Below, in pieces: positions 29,801 to 39,119 of a DNA stretch of 64,000 bases. The DNA comes from a virus. The position numbers and the translations under genes are program-made. The stretch covers positions 1 through 64,000 of IMG/VR virus record IMGVR_UViG_3300036770_005084; one strand, 5' to 3'. Under the pieces are notes generated by a model. It was not told where the DNA came from. It saw only the letters and a program-made list of their open reading frames with translations, and did no database searches. Within the stretch, counting starts at the first letter, position 1; the number at the start of each line of letters is the position of its first letter.

Positions 29801-32800
29801 GATATGGTTGATATTAGACCAAGGGTATCTAACTATTCATTATCTTCAACATATAGTCCATTTGAATTTTTATCTAGAGATTTTTCACTGTCATATAATA
29901 ATTCTGCTCAAGTAATATCATCAAATGAATCTATTGTTTTTGATTATAGTTTTTATCTTGGAAGAATAGATAAAATTTCATTAGATAGTGATGGAAACTT
30001 TAGCATTGTATATGGTCAATCAAATGAGTTTCCAAAAGAACCAAAAATTGATTTAGAGTTATTGGATGTCGCAACTATTGTAGCATCTCCATATGTTTAT
30101 AGTATTGAAGATGATATTACAATTACCTTAACAGATAATCGTAGATATACAATGTCCGATCTACGAGACATTGAAAAAAGAGTTGATGACTTAGAATATT
30201 ATACATCTCTTTCATTACTTGAAATTTCTACCCAGAATCTACTAATTGAAGATTCCGATGGATTAAATCGATTTAAATCAGGATTTTTTGTTGACAACTT
30301 CACTTCATATCTTTCTGCTGATACAAATAATTCTGTTTTTTCTTCTATAATATCAAACAATCAATTAACTCCAATTGAAGTATTGAATAAGATAGATTTA
30401 AATATCAATACATCTGCAGGTATTAAAATTACTGGCAGCACTGCATCATTAGATTACACAGAAGAAGAATATATAACTCAACCTTTTGCTAGCACATACA
30501 CCAGTGTAAATCCATTTAATATAGTAACTTGGAGTGGTGTATTGAGTCTTAACCCAGCAATTGATAGTTGGTCAACGTTTACATCTGAAGCATTGAATCT
30601 AAGACCAGGATTTATGCTTTCTTCTACTGCAATTTCTAGAATGAGATCTAGAAATATACAATTTGTAGGAAATAGATTAAAACCAAATACTAGATTTGAC
30701 TTAATTTTTGATTCTAGAAACTTTACAGATAATTCACTGGGAACAACATATGCATTTCCAAAGTTAATAGAAATTAAAAATGTAACTGGACAATTTAGTA
30801 TTGGAGAAACTGTTAATGGATTTGATGATAATGGCAATTCAATATCATTTAGAATTTGTTCACCAGATCATAAATCCGGTCCAATTGATTCACCAATAAG
30901 AAAATATTCAGTAAATCCATATAATCCAGCAACTGGAATATCTACAATATATGGAATTCAGTCAACAATTTTAAATATTGATGTAGAATCATTACAGATT
31001 AATAATGAATCCCAATTTAGTGGAACTATAACTACAGGAATGATTCTTTATGGTGAAACTAGTAATGCTACTGCTGAAGTTTCTAATGTAAGATTAATTT
31101 CCGATGATAATGGATTAGTTATTGGTAGTATATTTGTTCCAAATACTTCAGAAATATCCTTCCCAACTGGAACTGTAACTGTGGAGTTGGATAGTTATCA
31201 AACATCTTTTGGAGTTCCAGAAGAATATACAAGCTCAGCATCTACTCCTTTCACTTCTACAGGAAGTTTAGTTACCGCAGTTCCAATACCACCTCCACCA
31301 GCAAGAGATCCAATAGCACAATCGTTCTTAGTAGAAGAGCAAGATGGAATAATAATGTCATCTATTGACGTTTATTTTAAGGCAAAGGATGGGAGTGTTC
31401 CAATTACATTAGAAATTAGATCTATGTCTTCTGGATACCCACAAGATGGTTCTGGTGTTATAGATAATCTTTCTGTCACATTAAATCCAGATGAGGTTAA
31501 TATTTCTGAGGATGCTTCTATACCAACTAAATTTACATTTGATAAATTGGTAAGATTGGAAGGTGGAAAAGAATATTCAATTGTTCTAATATCAGATTCT
31601 TCAGATTATTTTGTTTGGATTTCTAGAATTGGATCTGAAGATATTTCTACAGCAAATCTTCCAGAAATTGATAAAATTTTCATCAATAAGCAACCTTCAC
31701 TTGGAACTCTATTTAAGTCTCAAAATGGTGGAACTTGGACTGCAATACAAGAAGAAGATCTTAAATTTGTTATTAATAGGGCAAAATTTGTATCATCTGG
31801 TTCAATAGAGTTAGTAAATTCAAATATTTCCACTACTTCTATTGATAATAAACTTCCATCTAATCCATTATATTGTATTTCAGAGTCAGAACCATCATAT
31901 AATTCTGGAAGATACATATTGGTCAATCATCCAAATCATGGAATGTATTCAAATGGACAAAAAGTAATTTTTAGTGGAATATTTCCAGATTCTCTGCCAA
32001 GAAAACTTACATCAAAATATGAAATAACATCTACATCAAATATTGAATTAGATTCAACATCAGGATTTGAAGTATTTGAAAGTTCAGCAGTATCAGTTAC
32101 AAATCCAGGTTATATTTTAATTTCCGATGAAGTTATTTCTTATACTGGTATTTCTGGAAACTTCTTAACAGGAATTCAAAGATCTAAATTTGGATCTCCA
32201 GCATTAACTCATTTACAAAATTCAAGAGTATATAAGTATGAATTAAATGGAATTAGTTTATCAAGAATTAATACCACACATACAATACAAGATCCCGAAA
32301 TAGATTCTTATTATGTTGAAATAACCGCAGCATCATCAATAAAATTCACCTCTAGTAAACTTTCTGGTGGAGATTCTTGTTATGCGTCAAAAAATATAAT
32401 TTTCTCATCTATAGAAGGAAATAACGAGATTATTTCTAATTTTAATTCAACTTCTGTAAATTCATCAATTAGAACTATAAGTTCTAGATCATCTAGTGGA
32501 TCAGAAACTGCATTTTTAGATAATGGGTATGAATCTATAGATATAAACTCAGAAAATATATTTACCACACTTAGAATGGTTTCATCGAGACCAAATGAAA
32601 CCGAGTTCTTATCTAATTCTCAGTTTGTAGATAATAAATCTCTATTCTTACAATTGTCATTATCCTCATTAGACGACAAATTATCTCCAATAGTTGACTT
32701 AAATAATTTATTCTTAACATCAAAATCATATAGAATCAATTCACCAATTTCAAATTATATTACAGATTCTAGAGTAAATTCAAATACTGATGATCCCAAT

Positions 32801-33190
32801 AAATTTGTATATGTCTCTCAAAAAATCAATTTATCTCAAACTGCTTCTTCATTAAAAGTTTTATTATCTGCTTATAGACCTCAAGATTCAGATATTAGAG
32901 TTCTTTATAAATTGTTTAGAAATGATGTTCCAGATGAAGATCAAGTATGGGAACTTTTCCCAGGATATGAAAATCTAGACTCTAATGGTCAGATAATCTC
33001 AGACTCAAATAACAATGGAAATCCAGACTTCTTTGTTAGAAATAGTAATGAAGATGAATTCTTAGAGTATTCATTTACAATTGATGGATTGCCAGCATTT
33101 AATGCGTTTGCAATAAAGATCATTGGATCCTCAACAAATCAAGCAAATTATCCAATAATTAGTGAGTTGAGAGGAATAGCACTTAAATAA
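26852..33190 (+). CDS. Giant DUF4815 baseplate/fibre protein (gene 9/10 position)
   Basis: A 2112-aa protein whose N-terminus has the DUF4815 signature: NPYNDDFDASKNYYKVLFK, then QSRELTTLQSILQDQIEKF. This family occurs in T4-like cyanophages directly after gene 8, in place of T4 genes 9 and 10. The middle and C-terminal parts are beta-rich, with repeated TTG-type loops, an ISDEVISYTGISGNF..TGIQRSKFG module at about 1760, and a carbohydrate-binding-like end. A role as a baseplate wedge pin or tail-fibre attachment or receptor-binding protein is likely but inferred from position and fold. It is extremely AT-rich. Confidence 0.82.
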   Translation: MSQSTNLNVNPYNDDFDASKNYYKVLFKPGVTVQSRELTTLQSILQDQIEKFGSNFYSSGGVVIPGNFSYDGAFTCVEVEDTYRGIYVEDYFNGLVGKLIRGKNSNITAKIEFVLSKENSIRNSTTIYIKYQGSSTTDFSKEIFEDGEELVLVDDVIFDNFVLLSGQGVFKVLAPSGRTASSVGSAAKLTTGVYFIRGYFVNVYDDVIILDQYSNLPSYRVGLEITESIINSNQDPSLNDNSKGFTNYAAPGADRLKITANLTKKALDDFNDDNFIELYNVKNGVVKIVRKNDVNNFIKDILAERTYDESGNYSVTPFVVEALESLNDRTGNGGLFLENQNTFEGATPNKDLAVLKISPAKSYIKGYEVNTSTEILDYIKPREEKSVEGSSAVFSAGNILRINNINGIPNIGLTNNTPLILYDTRLDGTSISGAATSIGQARIYDIESFNSAYSDESSQFNLYLFDIQTYTKLTTNINDANISVGNFIAGKNSGASGYVIEKNSSEVILYQVSGKFSFNEQINVCGIGSTTSISSIVDYSIDDIKSVGITGTFAADTVLSKTTTFNGPFDITVVGSAATISSPTPFANTIKVNDIISYFRSGTSDPVYNKVSLVSTDKRSITVGSASTVTGVSDGGLGSTTILQSINLVRPEIINYNNSSLYSKLSHSSISDVSFLNSSTFVKRKSDGITISSNSVSLPSLQNTSYAYAPFDDERYNLIDSDDTHIDLTNASLTLSNGGKDATLSGFTASNTSSAKLISTLIKTEVSSKYKKLVRSNNLTISRTKYSVPKNAGLTFSSIYGTRVEDGEISLNVPDIYKLHAVFQSSGTGNPQLPSLDLTGIDSANLVLGETLTGATSGAVAIYTTAVTTNSISFVYKSNNKFIAGETIEFKESGYSATINSITIGDPNILEEFTLDNGQREQYYDFGRIIKKDKSKELSSRITIIYDNFAFEPTDSGDIITVNSYSADVYGMEIPKLSGVRNTDMVDIRPRVSNYSLSSTYSPFEFLSRDFSLSYNNSAQVISSNESIVFDYSFYLGRIDKISLDSDGNFSIVYGQSNEFPKEPKIDLELLDVATIVASPYVYSIEDDITITLTDNRRYTMSDLRDIEKRVDDLEYYTSLSLLEISTQNLLIEDSDGLNRFKSGFFVDNFTSYLSADTNNSVFSSIISNNQLTPIEVLNKIDLNINTSAGIKITGSTASLDYTEEEYITQPFASTYTSVNPFNIVTWSGVLSLNPAIDSWSTFTSEALNLRPGFMLSSTAISRMRSRNIQFVGNRLKPNTRFDLIFDSRNFTDNSLGTTYAFPKLIEIKNVTGQFSIGETVNGFDDNGNSISFRICSPDHKSGPIDSPIRKYSVNPYNPATGISTIYGIQSTILNIDVESLQINNESQFSGTITTGMILYGETSNATAEVSNVRLISDDNGLVIGSIFVPNTSEISFPTGTVTVELDSYQTSFGVPEEYTSSASTPFTSTGSLVTAVPIPPPPARDPIAQSFLVEEQDGIIMSSIDVYFKAKDGSVPITLEIRSMSSGYPQDGSGVIDNLSVTLNPDEVNISEDASIPTKFTFDKLVRLEGGKEYSIVLISDSSDYFVWISRIGSEDISTANLPEIDKIFINKQPSLGTLFKSQNGGTWTAIQEEDLKFVINRAKFVSSGSIELVNSNISTTSIDNKLPSNPLYCISESEPSYNSGRYILVNHPNHGMYSNGQKVIFSGIFPDSLPRKLTSKYEITSTSNIELDSTSGFEVFESSAVSVTNPGYILISDEVISYTGISGNFLTGIQRSKFGSPALTHLQNSRVYKYELNGISLSRINTTHTIQDPEIDSYYVEITAASSIKFTSSKLSGGDSCYASKNIIFSSIEGNNEIISNFNSTSVNSSIRTISSRSSSGSETAFLDNGYESIDINSENIFTTLRMVSSRPNETEFLSNSQFVDNKSLFLQLSLSSLDDKLSPIVDLNNLFLTSKSYRINSPISNYITDSRVNSNTDDPNKFVYVSQKINLSQTASSLKVLLSAYRPQDSDIRVLYKLFRNDVPDEDQVWELFPGYENLDSNGQIISDSNNNGNPDFFVRNSNEDEFLEYSFTIDGLPAFNAFAIKIIGSSTNQANYPIISELRGIALK

Positions 33191-33191
33191 A

Positions 33192-33419
33192 ATGAAATAT
33201 GCGAAAGTAAATGGGTATCCAAATTTACTCAGAGATTTGGATACTAATGCAATAATAAACGTGGACTCTACAGAGTCCACAAATTACGATAGACTGAAAA
33301 GGAAAAAAATATTAGAAAAAACTGAAATTAATAAAATGAAAGAGGATATTGAAGACCTAAAGAAATCTATCGATAAATTATCAACTATTATTCTGGAGTT
33401 TGTTAGTAATGAATCATGA
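33192..33419 (+). CDS. Small coiled-coil protein, 75 aa
   Basis: MKYAKVNGYPNLLRDLDTN.. begins with a short conserved part, then a Lys/Glu coiled coil (ILEKTEINKMKEDIEDLKKS) to the end. From memory, short proteins of this plan, with an N-terminal KYAKV..xxNLxRD, are common near neck or baseplate genes of T4-like cyanophages. It could be a virion-assembly factor. It overlaps the next gene by 11 bases. Confidence 0.75.
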   Translation: MKYAKVNGYPNLLRDLDTNAIINVDSTESTNYDRLKRKKILEKTEINKMKEDIEDLKKSIDKLSTIILEFVSNES

Positions 33420-33582
33420 GAATCTTAAACTAGATAGCATAAACAAATTATTTGAATATGAAAAAATATCTAGGGAATTGGATACTTGCACAAATATAGA
33501 TTTGTTGAGAAATCTTTGTAAATGCTATGTGAAATTATATTTAAAACAACAAGAGACCTTATCATTTATTCTAAATAATTAA
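33409..33582 (+). CDS. Hypothetical protein, 57 aa
   Basis: The start is ATG 33409; a TTG at 33400 is possible. The product is helical and charged with a pair of cysteines (LCKCYVKLYLKQQ). It lies between the coiled-coil protein and gene 13, 14 bases before the gene 13 ATG. It is conserved in position in related phages as far as I recall. The function is unknown. Confidence 0.65.
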   Translation: MNHENLKLDSINKLFEYEKISRELDTCTNIDLLRNLCKCYVKLYLKQQETLSFILNN

Positions 33583-33596
33583 AAAGAGAAACCATA

Positions 33597-34427
33597 ATGG
33601 CAAAACCAGCATCAAGACAACAATTAATTGATTATTGCCTAAGAAGACTTGGTGCCCCAGTTTTAGAAATTAATGTTGCTGAAGAGCAAATAGATGATCT
33701 GGTAGATGATGCCTTACAATATTTTAGTGAAAGGCATTTTGATGGGGTCGAAAAAATGTTTCTCAAATATAAAATAACAGAAGATGATATTGATAGAGGA
33801 AGGTCTAGTGGTGGTAGTATTTCAAGTGGTATAGTTACAACTACGGTTAATTCTGGAATAGGGACTTTTAAATGGGAAGAAAATAGCAATTACATTCCAG
33901 TTCCAGACACTATTATTGGTATTGAGAGAATATTTAAACTAAGTAGTACAACGATTGCATCAAATTTATTCAGTATAAACTATCAGTTATTTTTAAATGA
34001 TATTTATTGGTTTAGTTCTACAGAACTTTTGAATTACTATGTGACAAAAAGATATCTAGAAGATATTGATTGGATTGTAACCCCAGATAGACAAATTAGA
34101 TTTAATAAACGTCAAAATAGACTTTATATTGATACAAATTGGAATACTTTGAATGCTGGAGATTATTTACTGATAGAATGTTATCGAATATTAGATCCAA
34201 CAAATTTCACAAACGTATATAATGATTCATTTTTAAAGATGTATTTGACATCTTTAATTAAAAAACAATGGGGACAAAACTTAATAAAATTCCAAGGTGT
34301 TAAATTGCCGGGGGGAATTGAACTTAATGGAAGACAAATTTATGATGATGCCCTAAAAGAATTGCAAGATATCCAAGACAGGATGATGCTCGAATTCGAA
34401 TTGCCCCCAATGGACTTAATAGGATAA
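33597..34427 (+). CDS. gp13: gp13 neck protein
   Basis: The 276-aa protein compares with T4 gp13 (309 aa). The N-terminal RQQLIDYCLRRLGAPVLEIN and DDLVDDALQYFSERHFDG are the usual gp13 head-completion motifs. The C-terminus ends in an acidic helix followed by MMLEFELPP. gp13 and gp14 seal the portal after packaging and allow tail joining. It is followed one base later by gene 14. Confidence 0.93.
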   Translation: MAKPASRQQLIDYCLRRLGAPVLEINVAEEQIDDLVDDALQYFSERHFDGVEKMFLKYKITEDDIDRGRSSGGSISSGIVTTTVNSGIGTFKWEENSNYIPVPDTIIGIERIFKLSSTTIASNLFSINYQLFLNDIYWFSSTELLNYYVTKRYLEDIDWIVTPDRQIRFNKRQNRLYIDTNWNTLNAGDYLLIECYRILDPTNFTNVYNDSFLKMYLTSLIKKQWGQNLIKFQGVKLPGGIELNGRQIYDDALKELQDIQDRMMLEFELPPMDLIG

Positions 34428-34428
34428 C

Positions 34429-35802
34429 ATGTTAAACCCATTTTTTCTACAAGGATCATTAACTGAGCAAGGTCTTGTTCAAGACCTTATAAATGAACAA
34501 TTGAAAATGTATGGTATTGAAGTATACTATATGCCAAGAGAAATATTCTCAGAAGGTAAAGTAATACGTGATGTAATAAATTCAAAGTTTAATAATGCAT
34601 TTCCTATTGAAGCGTATTTAGTAAATTATGAAGGATTTGATGCAAATAGTGTCATGATGAGTAAATTTGGTGTAAAGATTACTGATGAAATGAATTTAAT
34701 TATTTCAAAGGAAAGATTTGAACTATACATATCAGAATTAATAAAAGATATACCAAATATAAAAAATCCATTAAGACCTAATGAGGGAGATTTAATTTAT
34801 ATTCCATTATCTGACAGTTTAATGGAAATTAAATTTGTTGAGAATAGAAAACCATTTTACCAACTACAAAAAAATTATGTTTATGACTTGAGATGTGAAG
34901 TATATGAAATGGATGATTCTGAAATTAATACTGGTATTGATGATGTTGATGAACCAATGAAAGATCTTGGATATAATGCAACTTTAACATTATCTGGAAT
35001 AGGTTCTACAGCATCTGCATACACATCTATAGTAAATGGAGCAATCTATAAAGTTGATGTTATTAATGGTGGATATGGTTACATTTCTACCCCTAAGATA
35101 ATAGTTTCAGAACCATCTTCAGGATCTGTGGCAGAATTATCTGGTATAATGACATCATCAAGATCATTGGTAAATAAATTAAGTTTAGATGAGATTTACA
35201 TAAAAGATCCGGGTTTTGGTTATACAAATAATGATAAAGTATTGTTATCATTTTTTGGTGGTGGTGGATATAATATCAAAGTTTCACCAAAAATATCTAC
35301 AACTGGAAGTATAGGAGTTGTTACATTATCTTCCTCTGGATACGGATATGTAGATACTCCTACAATAGTATTTTCCTCTCCTGGGGTTGGTGTAACTGCT
35401 ACTGGATATGCGGTATTAGATGCGTCTGGAAGTATTGATGAAATCCGAATAACAAATGCTGGATATGGATATACTTCTCCACCATCAATTACAATAGGTG
35501 CAGGTACAACAATAGCAGAAGGTAGTTTTGAATTTGGAGAAAGAGTAACTGGATCTATTAGTGGTGCAATAGGAATAGTTAAAAATTGGAATTCACCACT
35601 AAAAACTTTAGAAGTTACCGGAACTGGGAAAGATTTTATTGAGGGAGAAAAGATAATTGGCAGTGATACAAATTCTACTTATATAATTAAAGAGTATAAA
35701 ACTTTTGAAAATAAGACTGATTATAATAACAATGATATTATTGAAAGTGAGGCAGATGAAATAATAGATTTCAGTGAAATTAACCCATTTGGAGATATTT
35801 AA
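34429..35802 (+). CDS. gp14: gp14 neck protein with inserted beta-repeat domain
   Basis: The 457-aa protein is far longer than T4 gp14 (256 aa). Residues 1-165 match gp14 well: MYGIEVYYMPRE, AYLVNYEGFDANSVMMSKFG and NEGDLIYIPLSDSLMEIKFVE have direct T4 counterparts. The C-terminal INPFGD also matches gp14's SPFDND end. Between about residues 185 and 430 lie G-x-G-Y repeats (VINGGYGYISTPKI, IKDPGFGYTNNDKV, LSSSGYGYVDTPTI, ITNAGYGYTSPPSI) of the same type as in gp7 and gp8, making a probable beta-repeat insertion on the collar. It may serve as a decoration or fibre-holding site. Confidence 0.9.
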   Translation: MLNPFFLQGSLTEQGLVQDLINEQLKMYGIEVYYMPREIFSEGKVIRDVINSKFNNAFPIEAYLVNYEGFDANSVMMSKFGVKITDEMNLIISKERFELYISELIKDIPNIKNPLRPNEGDLIYIPLSDSLMEIKFVENRKPFYQLQKNYVYDLRCEVYEMDDSEINTGIDDVDEPMKDLGYNATLTLSGIGSTASAYTSIVNGAIYKVDVINGGYGYISTPKIIVSEPSSGSVAELSGIMTSSRSLVNKLSLDEIYIKDPGFGYTNNDKVLLSFFGGGGYNIKVSPKISTTGSIGVVTLSSSGYGYVDTPTIVFSSPGVGVTATGYAVLDASGSIDEIRITNAGYGYTSPPSITIGAGTTIAEGSFEFGERVTGSISGAIGIVKNWNSPLKTLEVTGTGKDFIEGEKIIGSDTNSTYIIKEYKTFENKTDYNNNDIIESEADEIIDFSEINPFGDI

Positions 35803-35816
35803 CTTTTAGTTAAATA

Positions 35817-35824
35817 TATAAATA
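35817..35824 (+). promoter_or_regulatory. T4-type late promoter (TATAAATA) before gene 15
   Basis: A perfect TATAAATA octamer lies in the 40-base gap between genes 14 and 15, 19 bases before the gene 15 ATG. Confidence 0.75.
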
Positions 35825-35842
35825 ATAGGATTGGAGTTTAGT

Positions 35843-36697
35843 ATGCTTGGCAACTATTTTTACAACAAATGCATTCATAAGACTGTAGTTGCATTTGGAA
35901 CATTATTTAATAATATAAAAATACATCATTCAGATCAAAGTGATGTTGATGTTTCAATATTAAAAGTGCCATTATCTTATGGTCCAATTCAAAAATTTCT
36001 ATCTAGAATTGAGCAAGCACCAGACGGAAATAGAAGAGTAGCAACTACTCTTCCGAGAATGTCATTTGAAATGATATCCATTGAATATGCACCAGCAAGA
36101 AAAGCATCAGCAATACAAAAATTCAAATCTTCACCAAACTCCTCTGGAAATGAAATTAAAAATATTTACATGCCAGTACCATATGATATTGGATTTGAAT
36201 TGACAATTGTTTCAAAAATTCAGGACGATGCTTTACAGATAATAGAGCAAATTATACCATTTTTTCAACCATCATTTAATGTTACAGTAAATTTAATTCC
36301 AGAAATATCAGAAAGAAGGGACATACCAGTAGTTTTAAATAGAATTAATTTTAGAGATACTTACGAAGAAGATTTTACACAAAGAAGATTAATTTATTAC
36401 ACCTTAAGTTTTACTGCAAAAACTTACATCTTCAATGAAATTCCTTCCGACTCAGATGGTCTGATTAGAAAAGTTCAAGTTGATTATGCATCAGATGCTA
36501 TTAAAAATGCTAAACGTGAACTAAGATATACAGTAACTCCAAAAGCACTTGAAGATTACAATGAGGATGGAAATATTGATGTTCTAGATGATCCATTAGT
36601 TGAATATGGTGATGATTTTGGATTTAATAGTTCTCTAGAAGATTTTAGTGATTTTAAGACTTACAGTAGTTCTCAAGGTATTGACGTAGATATTTGA
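35843..36697 (+). CDS. gp15: gp15 tail sheath terminator
   Basis: The start is ATG 35843, seven bases after GGAG; a TTG at 35831 would be too close to the late promoter. The 284-aa protein compares with T4 gp15 (272 aa) and has the typical LGNYFYNKCIHKTVVAFGTL N-terminus, then VDVSILKVPLSYGPIQKF. gp15 forms the hexameric ring on top of the finished tail and joins it to the neck. Its stop lies two bases before the ATG of gene 16. Confidence 0.93.
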   Translation: MLGNYFYNKCIHKTVVAFGTLFNNIKIHHSDQSDVDVSILKVPLSYGPIQKFLSRIEQAPDGNRRVATTLPRMSFEMISIEYAPARKASAIQKFKSSPNSSGNEIKNIYMPVPYDIGFELTIVSKIQDDALQIIEQIIPFFQPSFNVTVNLIPEISERRDIPVVLNRINFRDTYEEDFTQRRLIYYTLSFTAKTYIFNEIPSDSDGLIRKVQVDYASDAIKNAKRELRYTVTPKALEDYNEDGNIDVLDDPLVEYGDDFGFNSSLEDFSDFKTYSSSQGIDVDI

Positions 36698-36699
36698 TT

Positions 36700-37104
36700 A
36701 TGGAAAATAATTATAAAAACATAGAAGATGCTTTAGACATTGAAACAAGCATAATAGAAACGCAAAAGGAAGAAATTACTGCCCCGAATGACCCTCAAAA
36801 AGATTATGATTATACTAGAGCAAATCTGTACAATTTAATTGAAAAGGGACAAGAAGCAATTACTGGCATATTAGAACTTGCACAAGAATCTGGTCATCCA
36901 AGAGCATATGAAGTTGCTGGTCAATTGATAAAATCGGTTGGTGATGTTTCAGACAAACTTTTAGATTTACAAAAGAAAATGAAAGATTTAGATGCACCTC
37001 AGAAGAACGGTCCTACAACGGTAAATAATGCTCTATTTGTTGGTTCTACCGCAGAATTATCAAAACTTATAAAGAAAGGTCTTCTAAATAATTCAGAAGA
37101 GTAG
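36700..37104 (+). CDS. gp16: gp16 small terminase subunit
   Basis: The start is ATG 36700. The 134-aa protein is near T4 gp16 (164 aa) in size. The core DYTRANLYNLIEKGQEAITG followed by ELAQESGHPRAYEVAGQLIK and VSDKLLDLQKKMKDL is the gp16 signature of helices forming a coiled coil. It assembles as a ring that feeds DNA to gp17 and starts packaging. It lies upstream of gene 17, with a small conserved gene between. Confidence 0.9.
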   Translation: MENNYKNIEDALDIETSIIETQKEEITAPNDPQKDYDYTRANLYNLIEKGQEAITGILELAQESGHPRAYEVAGQLIKSVGDVSDKLLDLQKKMKDLDAPQKNGPTTVNNALFVGSTAELSKLIKKGLLNNSEE

Positions 37105-37123
37105 TATTTAAAGTTAGATATAT

Positions 37124-37408
37124 ATGAATAATAAAAAAACTTTTTCAGAATTTATGATTGAAGTTGCTGCTTGGCAAAGAAAAGAAGGGAAAAGTAAATC
37201 TGGTGGATTAAACGAAAAGAGAAGAAAATCGTATGAAAAAGAAAATCCTGGATCAGATTTGAAAGCACCATCAAAGAAAGTTGGGAATCCTCGTAGAGCA
37301 TCATTCTGTGCCAGAATGAGTGGGATGAAAAAAAAGTTAACCTCTAAAAAAACTGCGAACGATCCTAATTCTAGAATTAATAAATCACTAAGAGCTTGGA
37401 ATTGTTAA
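37124..37408 (+). CDS. Conserved small basic protein (cyanophage), 94 aa
   Basis: A 94-aa, lysine/arginine-rich protein: KTFSEFMIEVAAWQRKEGKSK.., RRKSYEKENPGSDLKAP, then RASFCARMSGMKKKLT and a final SLRAWNC. From memory this family is widespread in T4-like cyanophages and often lies between genes 16 and 17. The SFCARMSGM core, two cysteines and high basicity suggest nucleic-acid contact, which is inference. It is three bases before the ATG of gene 17. Confidence 0.8.
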   Translation: MNNKKTFSEFMIEVAAWQRKEGKSKSGGLNEKRRKSYEKENPGSDLKAPSKKVGNPRRASFCARMSGMKKKLTSKKTANDPNSRINKSLRAWNC

Positions 37409-37411
37409 TTT

Positions 37412-39064
37412 ATGAGCAATAAGAATGTATATCTTGGTAATCCATTATTAAAAAAAGCAAATACACAAATTCAATTTACTGCAGAGCAGATTGAGGAATT
37501 TGTAAAGTGCAGAAAAGACCCGGTATATTTTGCAAAAAACTATATTAAAATTGTAACCCTAGACCATGGATTACAACAATTTACACCATATGATTTTCAG
37601 GAAAATTTAATCGAAAATTTCCACAACAACCGATTCAACATTTGTAAGATGCCAAGGCAGACTGGTAAATCTACAACTGTTGTCTCTTATTTGTTGCATT
37701 ATGCTATTTTTAATGATAATGTAAATATTGCAATTCTAGCAAATAAAGCATCTACGGCAAGAGATCTTTTACAGAGATTGCAAACAGCATATGAAAATCT
37801 TCCAGATTGGTTACAGCAAGGTATAGTTGCTTGGAATAGGGGATCCATGGAATTGGATAATGGATCTAGAATTCTTGCTGCTTCAACTTCTGCATCTGCA
37901 GTTAGAGGTGGATCTTATAACATCATTTTCTTGGACGAATTTGCATTCGTTCAAAATCATTTAGCAGATGATTTCTTTGCTTCCGTTTATCCAACAATTT
38001 CATCAGGAACATCTACAAAAGTTATTATTGTTTCAACTCCACACGGTATGAATCATTTCTACCGTCTTTGGCACGATGCAGAACGTGGAAAGAATGAATA
38101 TGTCCCAACTGAAGTTCATTGGTCAGAAGTACCTGGAAGAGATGATAATTGGAAAGCACAAACCATTGCCAATACTTCGGAACAGCAGTTTAAGATTGAA
38201 TTTGAATGTGAATTTTTAGGGTCAGTAGATACATTAATTTCTCCAAGTAAACTAAAAAGTTTAGTATATGATAATCCAATAAAGAAAAATAAAGGTCTTG
38301 ATGTTTATGAAGATTCAGATTCTGAAAGAGATTATGTAGTTACTGTTGACGTTGCTAGAGGAGTCGGAAATGATTACTCTGCTTTTGTTGTTTTTGATAT
38401 TACCGAATTTCCACATAAAATTGTTGCAAAGTATAGAAATAATCAAATCAAACCAATGTTATTTCCATCGGTAATATATGAAGTAGCAAAGGCATATAAT
38501 AATGCGTTTATCTTATGTGAGGTAAATGATGTTGGTGATCAAGTAGCATCAATTATTCAATATGATCTAGAATATCAGAATTTACTTATGTGTTCTATGA
38601 GAGGAAGAGCAGGACAAATTGTTGGGCAAGGATTTTCTGGGAATAAAACTCAGTTAGGACTAAAGATGTCGAAAACTGTCAAGAAAATTGGTTGTATCAA
38701 CCTAAAAACTTTGATTGAAGAAAATAAATTAATATTTAATGATTACGAAATCATCAGTGAACTTACTACGTTTATTCAAAGACACAACTCATTTGAGGCA
38801 GAAGAAGGATGTAATGATGACTTAGCAATGTGTCTTGTAATTTATGCTTGGTTAGTTGCTCAAGATTACTTCAAAGAACTTACTGATCAAGATGTTAGGA
38901 AGAGATTATATGAAGAACAGAAAAATCAAATCGATCAAGATATGGCACCATTTGGGTTTATTTTAACTGGAATTGATGATGAAACTCATTTCAAAGATTC
39001 TGATGGAGATGTTTGGTTTGCAGATGAATATGGTGATCGTTCTTATATGTGGGAATATAGATAA
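37412..39064 (+). CDS. gp17: gp17 large terminase subunit
   Basis: The 550-aa packaging motor. The ATPase part has Walker A RQTGKST (82-88), Walker B IIFLDE (171-176) and the coupling motif VSTP (207-210). The nuclease part has acidic residues at TVDVARG (D313), LCE (E370) and GCNDDLAM (D470), matching the RNase H-like trio of T4 gp17 (D401, E458, D542). It cuts concatemers and pumps DNA through portal gp20. Length is slightly below T4 (610 aa). It is followed 55 bases later by gene 18 with a perfect late promoter between. Confidence 0.97.
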   Translation: MSNKNVYLGNPLLKKANTQIQFTAEQIEEFVKCRKDPVYFAKNYIKIVTLDHGLQQFTPYDFQENLIENFHNNRFNICKMPRQTGKSTTVVSYLLHYAIFNDNVNIAILANKASTARDLLQRLQTAYENLPDWLQQGIVAWNRGSMELDNGSRILAASTSASAVRGGSYNIIFLDEFAFVQNHLADDFFASVYPTISSGTSTKVIIVSTPHGMNHFYRLWHDAERGKNEYVPTEVHWSEVPGRDDNWKAQTIANTSEQQFKIEFECEFLGSVDTLISPSKLKSLVYDNPIKKNKGLDVYEDSDSERDYVVTVDVARGVGNDYSAFVVFDITEFPHKIVAKYRNNQIKPMLFPSVIYEVAKAYNNAFILCEVNDVGDQVASIIQYDLEYQNLLMCSMRGRAGQIVGQGFSGNKTQLGLKMSKTVKKIGCINLKTLIEENKLIFNDYEIISELTTFIQRHNSFEAEEGCNDDLAMCLVIYAWLVAQDYFKELTDQDVRKRLYEEQKNQIDQDMAPFGFILTGIDDETHFKDSDGDVWFADEYGDRSYMWEYR

Positions 39065-39075
39065 AAAATCAAATA

Positions 39076-39083
39076 TATAAATA
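39076..39083 (+). promoter_or_regulatory. T4-type late promoter (TATAAATA) before gene 18
   Basis: A perfect octamer, 37 bases before the gene 18 ATG. GAGGAG at 39109-39114 is the ribosome site. Confidence 0.78.
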
Positions 39084-39119
39084 CTTTTAGATCAAAATGA
39101 AGCAGTTAGAGGAGTCAAA

